NCBI GenBank assembly: GCA_002386405.1
Contig: DGIP01000291.1
Span: forward strand, 1 to 9,923
Direction of reading: 5' to 3'
Source of the DNA: Stenotrophomonas maltophilia
Lineage (GTDB): Bacteria; Pseudomonadota; Gammaproteobacteria; Xanthomonadales; Xanthomonadaceae
DNA: 9,923 nt
Made by a program: the position numbers and the translations under genes. Position 1 is the first letter of the stretch; each line of letters starts with the position of its first letter. Shown here one piece after another: positions 1 to 6,521 of the stretch. Below the pieces are notes generated by a model. It had not been told where the DNA came from, did not search any database, and worked only from the letters and a program-made list of their open reading frames with translations.

Positions 1-159
1 CCGGCCCCGGGCGGCAGCGGCGGGCTGAATACCGCCAGCGGCATCGGCGCCGGCAAGGCCGGCCTGGCCCCGGTCACCAGCACCCCGAACCGTGCCGTTA
101 CCGCCAGCCGCGGCGGCTTCGGCAACACCAGCAGCAGCCGCAGCAGCTACGGCGGTTGA
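1..159 (+). CDS. ygiB: YgiB-like (DUF1190) protein, C-terminal end only
   Basis: An open frame enters from the left edge and stops at TGA 157-159, leaving 52 codons. The tail is rich in Gly, Ser, Ala and Thr and contains VTASRGGFG followed by a Ser/Arg-rich stretch ending SSRSSYGG. The E. coli YgiB (DUF1190) C terminus has the same pattern: TRGGFG, then a Ser-rich run ending SSRSMGG. The next gene, 4 bases downstream, is a YgiC homologue, so the known ygiB-ygiC order supports the call. In the family the N-terminal part is a predicted secreted or lipoprotein-like envelope protein of unknown function, but that part lies outside this window and cannot be checked. Low sequence complexity makes the similarity weak on its own; most of the confidence comes from the neighbour. 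Confidence 0.62.
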   Translation, partial: PAPGGSGGLNTASGIGAGKAGLAPVTSTPNRAVTASRGGFGNTSSSRSSYGG

Positions 160-163
160 TGCA

Positions 164-1342
164 ATGAAGCGTGTGCGAATCGACGAGCGCAGCCAGTGGC
201 GCGCTCGTGCCGCCGAATCCGGTTTCCGCTTCCACACCATCGACGGCCTGCCGTACTGGGATGAAACCGCGTACTACGCCTTCACCCTGCGCCAGATCGA
301 GCAGGACATCGAAGACCCCAGCGCCGAGCTGCATGCCATGGCGATGGAACTGGTGGACGAGGTGGTGCGCAGCGAACAGCTGATGGACCAGCTGGCGATT
401 CCGCCCGCGTTCCGCGACTGGATCGCCAACAGCTGGCGGCGTGGCGAGCCGCACCTGTACGGCCGGCTGGACTTCGCCTATGACGGCACCGGCCCGGCCA
501 AGCTCTACGAGCTCAATTACGACACGCCGACGTCGCTGTTCGAGGCGTCGTTCTTCCAGTGGCAATGGCTGGAAGACCAGCGCAACCAGAACCGCCTGCC
601 GCCGCAGGCCGACCAGTTCAACGCCATCCATGAGGCGCTGGTGGAGCGCTTCGGTCAGCTGTCGGCGCAGTTGCCGCCGCCGCTGTACTTCAGCGCCGTG
701 GGCGCATCGGAAGAAGACCAGGGCACCGTGGCCTACCTGCGCGACTGTGCGGCCCAGGCGGGGCTGCGCGGCGAGGCGATCGCGATCGAAGACATCGGGC
801 TGTCCGAGGATGGCCGTTTCACCGCGCTTGATGACACGGTGATCGGCAGCCTGTTCAAGCTGTACCCGCTGGAAGACCTGATGACCGAATCGTTCGGCCA
901 GGCACTGCCCGGCTCGGGCGTGCAGCTGCTGGAACCGGCGTGGAAGGCGATCCTGAGCAACAAGGGCGTGCTGCCGTTGCTGTGGGATCGCCATCGCGGC
1001 CACCCGAACCTGCTGGCGGCCGAATTCGATGACGGCAGCCCGCTGCCGGCCGGCTGGGTGCGCAAACCGCTGTTCTCGCGCGAAGGCGCCAACGTGGCCA
1101 TGCACCTGGCCGATGGCAGCTGGCAGGAAAGCGAGGGCCCGTACACCGGCCCTGCTATCCGCCAGGCCGCGCACCCGCTGACGTCGTTCGACGGCGGTTA
1201 CCCGCTGATCGGCAGCTGGATCGTGGGCGACCAGGCCTGTGGCATGGGCATCCGCGAAGACAACAGCCGGATCACCCGCGACAGCGCCCGGTTCGTACCG
1301 CACGCGATCATCGACGAAGCGCCGACGCGCATCTACGTGTAA
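164..1342 (+). CDS. ygiC: YgiC-like ATP-grasp protein, glutathionylspermidine synthase family
   Basis: This 392-residue protein matches remembered E. coli YgiC (386 aa) nearly end to end. Examples are the start MKRVRIDERSQWR, YGRLDFAYDGTG (99-110), ELNYDTPTSLFEA (116-128), FKLYP (231-235), LEPAWKAILSNK (256-267), KPLFSREGAN (301-310) and GIREDNSRITRD (362-373). The family shares the synthetase fold of glutathionylspermidine synthase: pre-ATP-grasp plus ATP-grasp, with Arg101, Asp103, Glu116, Asn118 and Asp120 in the conserved substrate and metal region and Lys301 as a likely nucleotide contact. It has no amidase domain, so it is the stand-alone synthetase type. The true substrate of YgiC proteins is not established to my knowledge; an ATP-dependent ligation of a peptide or polyamine is inference. 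I chose ATG 164 because homology begins exactly there. The frame stays open back to 92, but that part encodes an Ala/Pro-rich stretch overlapping ygiB. The ribosome site is weak, and the 4-base gap to ygiB suggests coupling. Confidence 0.92.
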   Translation: MKRVRIDERSQWRARAAESGFRFHTIDGLPYWDETAYYAFTLRQIEQDIEDPSAELHAMAMELVDEVVRSEQLMDQLAIPPAFRDWIANSWRRGEPHLYGRLDFAYDGTGPAKLYELNYDTPTSLFEASFFQWQWLEDQRNQNRLPPQADQFNAIHEALVERFGQLSAQLPPPLYFSAVGASEEDQGTVAYLRDCAAQAGLRGEAIAIEDIGLSEDGRFTALDDTVIGSLFKLYPLEDLMTESFGQALPGSGVQLLEPAWKAILSNKGVLPLLWDRHRGHPNLLAAEFDDGSPLPAGWVRKPLFSREGANVAMHLADGSWQESEGPYTGPAIRQAAHPLTSFDGGYPLIGSWIVGDQACGMGIREDNSRITRDSARFVPHAIIDEAPTRIYV

Positions 1343-1354
1343 TAGGTCAACGGC

Positions 1355-1379
1355 GTCACGACCAACGGTCGTGACCTAC
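1355..1379 (-). repeat. GTAG-headed REP-like palindrome, left copy
   Basis: Read on the minus strand this is GTAG followed directly by a perfect 9-bp stem, GTCACGACC / GGTCGTGAC, with loop GTT (palindrome at 1355-1375, GTAG at 1376-1379). It lies 12 bases after the ygiC stop. A GTAG head followed by a short palindrome is the format of the REP elements described in Stenotrophomonas and other proteobacteria. There is no T-tract after the hairpin, so it is not a classical intrinsic terminator, though such elements can stabilise 3' ends of mRNA. Confidence 0.75.
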
Positions 1380-1422
1380 CGGCGGACACCGACCGGCGTA
1401 CATCGACCGGTCAACCCGGCCG

Positions 1423-1447
1423 GTAGGTATCGACCGTTGGTCGATAC
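1423..1447 (+). repeat. GTAG-headed REP-like palindrome, right copy
   Basis: On the plus strand GTAG (1423-1426) is followed directly by a perfect 9-bp stem, GTATCGACC / GGTCGATAC, with loop GTT (1427-1447). It is inverted relative to the copy at 1355-1379, so the two form a facing pair of the BIME type. The stem differs from the left copy at two positions, and both differences are compensated on the opposite arm. The palindrome ends 4 bases before the DUF58 stop codon, so it sits at the 3' end of the minus-strand operon. The 43 bases between the copies contain repeated gaccgg words, perhaps remnants of another degenerate unit. Confidence 0.75.
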
Positions 1448-1451
1448 GTGG

Positions 1452-2750
1452 TCACAGCAACCCGTCGCGCTTGACGGCGAGGTAGCGCTCCACCAGCGCG
1501 CCTGGCAGGGCATCGGCAGTCACATCCAGCACCATCACCCGGTGGCTGCGCAGTGCTTCATGCGCATCGTTGCGCTGCTGCAGGTAGCGCGCGATGGCAC
1601 CGGCCTGGGTCGCGTCCTGCAGGGTTTCCACCTCGCGCTCCAGCGCCACGTCCAGCTCGCGCTCGCGCAGGCTGGCCACGCACACCAGGTGCTGGCGCTG
1701 CAGCAGGCGTACCGCCACCAGCAGGTCTTCGATGTCCTCATCGCGCACGTTGGTGACCAGCATCACCAGCGAACGCCGGCGCTGGCGCAGGCTGAGTTCG
1801 GTGGCAGCCGCCAGATAGTCGGTGGCCACCGGTTGCGCCTGCAGGTCGTAGCTGGCGCGCAGCAGCGCGTCGATCGCGCCCATGCCGCGTTGCGGTGCCA
1901 CCCAGCGGCTCTCGCCACCACTGGCGAACAGGCCCACGCCATCGCCCTGGCGCAGCGCCAGGTAGGACACCACCAGTGCTGCATTGAGCACATGGTCGAA
2001 GTGCGACAGCCCGCCTTCGCTGGCCATCATGCGGCGGCCGGTGTCGATCATCAGCACCAGCTGCTGGTTTTTCTCGTCCTGGTACTCACGCGAGATCAGC
2101 TTGCGCGCGCGCGAGGTCGCCTTCCAGTCGATCTGGCGCAGGCTGTCACCGATGCGGTACTCGCGCATCTGGTGGAAATCGGTGCCTTCGCCACGGCGGC
2201 GCTTGAGGTGCGCACCGACCAGGCGCGAGGCCTGTTCGGCACTGAACAACGCGAAGCGGGTGAGCGGGGCGAAGTTGGGGTACACGCGCACGGTCAGCGC
2301 TGGCGGCAGCAGGCGGCGCTGGCGCCACATCCGCCACGGCGCGTGCAGGCGCAGGTGCACGCCATCGAATACGAAGCGGCCGCGCGCGGTCGGGGTCAAC
2401 GTGTACTCCACGCTGCTGGCCACCAGCGGCTTGAGCGTCAACGCACGCGGCAGGCCCTGCATCGTCCACGCACCGGGCACCAGGTCGAACACCTCCACGC
2501 GCTGGCGGCGGCTGGATTCAAAGCGCAGCGTGGTGCGCCGTTCGACGTTCAGCGCCAGTGCCTCGGGCAGTTCGCGCTGCACCGTGGGCGAGGGCTGCGC
2601 GCGCAGGCGCAACAGGTCCACCAGTGCCAGCACGGCGATCACCGCTGCCGACGCCCACCACGCCGACACCGGCAGCAGCCCGAACGCCACCGGCAGCCCG
2701 AGCAGCGCCCAGCCGACCAGCAGTATCAGCAGCAGCGGGCCTGGCCTCAT
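1452..2750 (-). CDS. DUF58 domain protein, MoxR partner
   Basis: A 432-residue protein. Two hydrophobic segments (about 5-26 and 31-47) anchor it in the inner membrane; the rest is predicted cytoplasmic. The DUF58 signature is clear at about 187-241: GEGTDFHQMREYRIGDS, then RQIDWKATSR and REYQDEKNQQ, followed by the beta strand LVLMID. DUF58 proteins carry a VWA-like fold and almost always lie next to a MoxR ATPase, as here. The expected metal-site motif DxSxS after that strand reads D236-T-G-R-R, so the two serines are absent and the MIDAS-like site is probably degenerate. The ATG at 2748-2750 overlaps the MoxR stop codon (ATGA), and a GGAAG 10 bases upstream is a possible ribosome site. It is the last gene of the six-gene run; its stop is 4 bases from a REP-like palindrome. 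In the family it probably acts as adaptor or substrate of the ATPase (inference). Confidence 0.92.
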   Translation of the reverse strand: MRPGPLLLILLVGWALLGLPVAFGLLPVSAWWASAAVIAVLALVDLLRLRAQPSPTVQRELPEALALNVERRTTLRFESSRRQRVEVFDLVPGAWTMQGLPRALTLKPLVASSVEYTLTPTARGRFVFDGVHLRLHAPWRMWRQRRLLPPALTVRVYPNFAPLTRFALFSAEQASRLVGAHLKRRRGEGTDFHQMREYRIGDSLRQIDWKATSRARKLISREYQDEKNQQLVLMIDTGRRMMASEGGLSHFDHVLNAALVVSYLALRQGDGVGLFASGGESRWVAPQRGMGAIDALLRASYDLQAQPVATDYLAAATELSLRQRRRSLVMLVTNVRDEDIEDLLVAVRLLQRQHLVCVASLRERELDVALEREVETLQDATQAGAIARYLQQRNDAHEALRSHRVMVLDVTADALPGALVERYLAVKRDGLL

Positions 2751-3748
2751 TTGCGCGGCGCTTCCACCTTGGCCAGCAACGCGGTCAGCGCATCGTCGGC
2801 CGATTGGCCTTCGATCTGCAGTTCCGGGGCCAGCGCGATGCGGTGGCGCAGCGCCGGGCGGGCGATCTCGCGAACGTCATCCGGGGTGACGAAGTCGCGG
2901 CCGGCCAGTACTGCCTGCGCACGCGCCGCACGCACCAGCGCGATGCTGCCGCGCGGGCCGGCACCGAGCGCGATGCCGGGGAACGTGCGGGTGGCGGCGA
3001 CGATGCGCACTGCGTAGTCCACCACTTCCGGGTCCACCGTGATTGCCGCGGTCGCCTGCTGCAGCGCGATCACCTCGGCGGCATTGAGCACGCGCGGCAC
3101 CTGCGACAGGTCGAAGTCGGCCGCGCTGCGGCCGGTGGTGATCGCATCGACCATGCGCTTTTCATCTTCCAGCGCCGGGTAATCGATGATCACCTTGAGC
3201 AGGAAGCGATCCAGCTGCGCTTCGGGCAGCGGGTAGGTGCCTTCCTGCTCCACCGGGTTCTGCGTGGCCAGCGCCAGGAACGGCGGGGTCAGCGCGAAGG
3301 CCTTGCCTTCGATGGTGACCTGGCCTTCCTGCATCACTTCCAGCAGGGCCGACTGGGTCTTGGCCGGGGCGCGGTTGATCTCATCGGCCAGCAGCAGGTT
3401 GGTGAACACCGGGCCGCGGCGGATCTTGAAGCTCTCCGATTTCGGGTCGTACACCGCATGGCCACTGACGTCGCTGGGCATCAGGTCCGGGGTGAACTGC
3501 ACGCGGCCGTAGTCCAGCTCCAGTGCCTGCGCCAGGGCGCGCACCAGCAGGGTCTTGCCCAGCCCGGGCACGCCTTCGATCAGCACGTGGCCGCCGGCCA
3601 GCAGCGCGATCAGGATCTGGTCGAGTACCTCGGGCTGGCCGATGAAGGCGCGGCCCACGGCATCGCGCACGGCATCGACGCGTTCGACCAGGCTCTGGCC
3701 GGTCAGCGCGGGCGGGGACAACGGCGGCGGTGCGGTGTGCTCGGTCAT
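2747..3748 (-). CDS. MoxR-family AAA+ ATPase
   Basis: A 333-residue cytoplasmic AAA+ ATPase with all catalytic motifs present: Walker A GVPGLGKT (59-66), Walker B LLLADEINR (118-126, Asp122 and Glu123), sensor 1 ATQNP (161-165), arginine-finger segment EAQLDRF (Arg181) and sensor 2 GPRGS (Arg266). The segment RGPVFTNLLLADEINRAP is typical of MoxR. MoxR ATPases form ring oligomers and are thought to act as chaperones that insert cofactors or remodel partner proteins, usually VWA-containing ones. I chose the ATG at 3746-3748 because family homology begins near residue 18 and the ATG overlaps the stop of the DUF4350 gene as ATGA. The frame stays open upstream to about 4153, but that part is antisense-like, low-complexity sequence inside the DUF4350 gene. 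Its stop overlaps the DUF58 start in the same way. The DUF58 protein is its probable direct partner. Confidence 0.95.
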   Translation of the reverse strand: MTEHTAPPPLSPPALTGQSLVERVDAVRDAVGRAFIGQPEVLDQILIALLAGGHVLIEGVPGLGKTLLVRALAQALELDYGRVQFTPDLMPSDVSGHAVYDPKSESFKIRRGPVFTNLLLADEINRAPAKTQSALLEVMQEGQVTIEGKAFALTPPFLALATQNPVEQEGTYPLPEAQLDRFLLKVIIDYPALEDEKRMVDAITTGRSAADFDLSQVPRVLNAAEVIALQQATAAITVDPEVVDYAVRIVAATRTFPGIALGAGPRGSIALVRAARAQAVLAGRDFVTPDDVREIARPALRHRIALAPELQIEGQSADDALTALLAKVEAPRK

Positions 3749-4920
3749 AGCAGGTTTCTCATCTGGATCAGCAGGCGGATGCGCTCCCGCAGGGCCGTGA
3801 CATCCTTCGATGGCGGCACCTGCAGGGCGGTCTGGACACGGGAATGCGGCCATTGCAGCAGGCTGGCGATGGCATGCACCTGCGCCTCGCCGCTGAGCGC
3901 GGCAGCGGTGGGTGCACGCCGCCGCAGCCGGGCCAGGAACGCGCGGCGGGTGGCGTCGTACAACAGCGGTGCCTTGCCGTAGCGCAGCAGGTGCTCGCCG
4001 CTGGCACGCACGTGTTCCAGCAGGGAGCGGCGTTCGGTGGCGGGCGCCGGCAGCAGGCTGCCCAGCCGCTGCGCGCGCTGCCACAGCCACGCCAGCAGGG
4101 CCAGCAGCAACGGCACCCATACCGGCCAGCCCTGGTAGAAGATGCGCGACCACAGGGTGGGCGGGCGCGAGCCGTAGATCAGCCAGACCGTGCCTTCGGC
4201 GTAATTCGGGTCCAGCAGGTAGCGGGCCAGGTCGCGATGCGCGATGTCGTGCAGCCCGTCGGCCAGGCTGCCCTTGGCATCATCGGCGTTGAAGATCCTC
4301 GGCGTGCCCTTGAGGAACTCCATGTCCAACAGTACGTCGACGGTGCCTGCGCCCTTGCGCAGCCGCGCGAACACATTGCCCTCTTCATCGCCCCACTCGC
4401 GCGCCACGCGGATGCCGTCGGGTACGTCCACGCCGAAGCGGCGGCCACTGCAGAACTCGGAATGGCCGGGGTCGTCGACAACGTGGAAGGCCTTGCAGTT
4501 GCTCTCGTAGTACCCGGTATCCACGCCCAGCGCGTCCAGCAGCGGACCCTGCGGGGCGTCTTCGTCCTTGAACGGCGGCGGCGTGCGCAGCAGCAGGTGG
4601 CCGCCCCGTTCCACCCACGCGAGCAGCGCCTGCGCGGTGGGCGCGGGCACATCGGCGGTGTCCTGCAGCAGCAGCACGGTGTCGGCCGGCTTGAGCTGCA
4701 TGCGCGGCAGGTCGATGCGCGGGCTGGAATGCACGGTGATGCCGTCGGCACGCAACGCCTGGCCCAGCACGTACAGCGGGTTGTAGCTGGCCTCGCCCTG
4801 CGGCGGCAGGTGCTCGGTATGGACCACGCGCTCATGGCTGCGCAGGAACAGGATCGCCAGTGGCACGCCCACCACCAGCAGCACGCCCAGCACCACCAGC
4901 CAACGCAGGCGGGCACTCAT
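3745..4920 (-). CDS. DUF4350 domain membrane protein
   Basis: A 391-residue protein. It has an N-terminal membrane segment (about 6-27), a domain of about 235 residues predicted to be periplasmic (28-263), a second membrane segment (about 264-281, WVPLLLALLAWLW), and a basic tail of about 110 residues on the cytoplasmic side. The soluble part resembles DUF4350, a flavodoxin/glutamine-amidotransferase-like fold: EASYNPLYVLGQALRADG (43-60), then the strand TVLLLQD (81-87) and the segment WVERGGHLLLRTP (102-114), the pattern seen in GldG-like domains. Two cysteines, Cys142 and Cys157, lie in the periplasmic part and could form a disulfide. The tail carries ERRSLLEHVRASGEHLLRYG (297-316), a pattern often seen at this position in DUF4350 proteins of MoxR clusters. 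The start at ATG 4918-4920 overlaps the upstream stop (ATGA). Function unknown; the fold suggests ligand or partner binding rather than catalysis. Confidence 0.85.
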   Translation of the reverse strand: MSARLRWLVVLGVLLVVGVPLAILFLRSHERVVHTEHLPPQGEASYNPLYVLGQALRADGITVHSSPRIDLPRMQLKPADTVLLLQDTADVPAPTAQALLAWVERGGHLLLRTPPPFKDEDAPQGPLLDALGVDTGYYESNCKAFHVVDDPGHSEFCSGRRFGVDVPDGIRVAREWGDEEGNVFARLRKGAGTVDVLLDMEFLKGTPRIFNADDAKGSLADGLHDIAHRDLARYLLDPNYAEGTVWLIYGSRPPTLWSRIFYQGWPVWVPLLLALLAWLWQRAQRLGSLLPAPATERRSLLEHVRASGEHLLRYGKAPLLYDATRRAFLARLRRRAPTAAALSGEAQVHAIASLLQWPHSRVQTALQVPPSKDVTALRERIRLLIQMRNLL

Positions 4921-6521
4921 GCGCGCCACCGGAACTGGGTCTGCAGGGTGGTGGCCAGGTCGTCGAACTCGTCCGGCTCGGGCAGGCGGCCGGCATAGGC
5001 GGCGTACTGCCAGACCCGCACGATGCGGGCGAACAGGGCGCGGTCGGCCTCGACCGGCATGCGCCGCGAGGCGCGCAGGCACTGTGCTTCGGTCGCGCCC
5101 GGTGGCAGCACCACCTCGGCGCGTTCGCTCATCGATTCCACGCTGGCCCGGTACAGCAGTGCCAGCGCCTGGCGCGGCCGGCCCTGCTGCCACAGGTCGC
5201 GTGCGCGCGCGGCCGGATCCGGCGGAATCACCTCGGGCAGTTCCACCGCTTCCTCGACCACCGGATCGGTGGCCTTGCGCCGCCTCACGCCGGTGCCGCG
5301 CAGCCAGCGCACCCACCACGGGGCGGTGGCGATCAGCCCCAGCACCAGCAGGCCGACCAGGCCCCACAGGATCCATTCGGCAATCTGTGCGGGCAGGCGC
5401 GGACCGCGCCCGAACGGATTGCGGTCCTTGTCCGCATCGTCCTTCTTCTTGTTCTTCTCCGCCTCGCTCAGGGTGCGCTCCCAGCGTTTCACTTCGCGCG
5501 TGGGCGCCACCAGCGGATCTTCGTACGCGCGTTGCACGGCTTGGCGGAAGCCGGCGGTGTCGGGCGTGCCACCGAAGATCACGGCCGGGGTGTTCGACGG
5601 ATCGTCGGCAGGCACTGTGTCGGCCGCTTCTTCTTCCTCGTCATCCGCATCGTCATCCGTGCCAGTGGGCGCAGCGCAGCTCGGCGCCTGCGCAGGTTCT
5701 TCCGCATGCAGCCCTCCCATCGGCCAGCACAGCACCAGCGCCAGGACCAGCAGCGGCGCGGCCTGCTGCAGCCGATCACGCATGCGCCGGAACGCGATCT
5801 CCACGTCCCAGGCTTCCATTTCGGTGCGGCGGTTGAGGTACAGCGCGAAGCCGGCGCCGGCGTAGAACGGCCCGATCAACATAGCGGCGAGCCAGAACAG
5901 GGCATTCACCCCCAGCTGTGCCCACGCCGGCATGTTCTCGCTGACCATCTCCCACGCCGCGCGCCAGGAATCGGACAGCAGTTCCAGCGGCACGAACAGG
6001 AAGACCGCCGCGATGCAGCCGCTGACGATCACCAGCTCGAACACCATGCACATCAGCGTGAGCAGCACGGCATGCCCGAACGTGCCGCTGAGCACGGCGC
6101 GGCGGCGCACGCTGCGTTGGGAAGCATCGCTGCCTTCCAGCAGGTTCACCGGCAGCAGCAGCGAGCGGAACGGGCTGAAGCGGCGCCAGCCCAGGTAGCC
6201 CCAGAACCCGCTCCAGCCCCAGTGCCGCTGCGCGCGCAGGGTCTGCAACGGACGTGGTTCATCGCCGAACACGCCGCGTGAGATCACATACAACGCGATC
6301 CGGTCCGATACCGGCTTGAGCCACCACATCAGCAGCCACGCCCAACCGAACGCATCGGCCCACCATGCAACGGCGTTGATCACGGCGAACACCGGCAGCG
6401 ACACCGCGATCAGCGGCAGCCAGATCGCCCGCGCGTGCCGGCGTACCAGGGCGGTGCCCAGCTCCATCGCCTCCCATTCGGAGCGCGCGCGCAGGGTGAC
6501 GTTGAGCTGGTCAATCCGCAT
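4917..6521 (-). CDS. six-TM membrane protein with C-terminal DUF4129-like domain
   Basis: A 534-residue protein in two parts. The N-terminal half has four predicted membrane segments (about 32-50, 53-69, 150-176, 203-228) with basic loops on the cytoplasmic side. A fifth hydrophobic segment (254-271) looks like a signal sequence: it follows RRMRDR and ends GLHAEE. Next comes a periplasmic linker of about 108 residues with a very acidic run (289-298) and a charged patch, EKNKKKDDADKD (355-366). A sixth segment (380-403) leads to a cytoplasmic domain. There ARARDLWQQGRPRQALALLYRASVES (split at 437-456 and 457-462) resembles DUF4129, a domain found with transglutaminases and in MoxR clusters. 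I chose ATG 6519-6521, which has a strong G-rich site 5 bases upstream and overlaps the SpoIIM gene by 11 bases. The N-terminal half is unfamiliar to me by name. The layout suggests a fusion of two ancestral genes. Confidence 0.85.
   Translation of the reverse strand: MRIDQLNVTLRARSEWEAMELGTALVRRHARAIWLPLIAVSLPVFAVINAVAWWADAFGWAWLLMWWLKPVSDRIALYVISRGVFGDEPRPLQTLRAQRHWGWSGFWGYLGWRRFSPFRSLLLPVNLLEGSDASQRSVRRRAVLSGTFGHAVLLTLMCMVFELVIVSGCIAAVFLFVPLELLSDSWRAAWEMVSENMPAWAQLGVNALFWLAAMLIGPFYAGAGFALYLNRRTEMEAWDVEIAFRRMRDRLQQAAPLLVLALVLCWPMGGLHAEEPAQAPSCAAPTGTDDDADDEEEEAADTVPADDPSNTPAVIFGGTPDTAGFRQAVQRAYEDPLVAPTREVKRWERTLSEAEKNKKKDDADKDRNPFGRGPRLPAQIAEWILWGLVGLLVLGLIATAPWWVRWLRGTGVRRRKATDPVVEEAVELPEVIPPDPAARARDLWQQGRPRQALALLYRASVESMSERAEVVLPPGATEAQCLRASRRMPVEADRALFARIVRVWQYAAYAGRLPEPDEFDDLATTLQTQFRWRA

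Noticed and set aside
92..163. N-terminal extension of the YgiC frame
   Set aside because: It encodes an Ala/Pro-rich stretch absent from YgiC homologues and overlaps the end of the YgiB-like gene; homology starts at the ATG at 164.
98..1303. 401-codon open frame antisense to ygiC
   Set aside because: Long antisense frames are expected in GC-rich coding DNA. The product is Arg/Gln/Val-rich with no recognisable domain, while the plus strand encodes a clear family member.
1239..3017. 592-codon plus-strand frame across the DUF58 gene
   Set aside because: It runs across ygiC, the REP pair and two real minus-strand genes; His/Gln/Arg-rich composition and no domain mark it as a shadow.
2558..3982. 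474-codon plus-strand frame opposite MoxR
   Set aside because: A shadow of the MoxR gene, whose catalytic motifs are all intact on the minus strand.
3749..4153. 135-codon upstream extension of the MoxR frame
   Set aside because: It lies inside the DUF4350 gene and is Ala/Pro/Arg-rich without similarity to MoxR; the ATGA overlap at 3745-3748 gives a natural start.
4860..6281. 473-codon plus-strand frame opposite the DUF4129 gene
   Set aside because: Low-complexity His/Gln/Ala/Arg composition, no domain, and fully antisense to a protein with coherent membrane topology.
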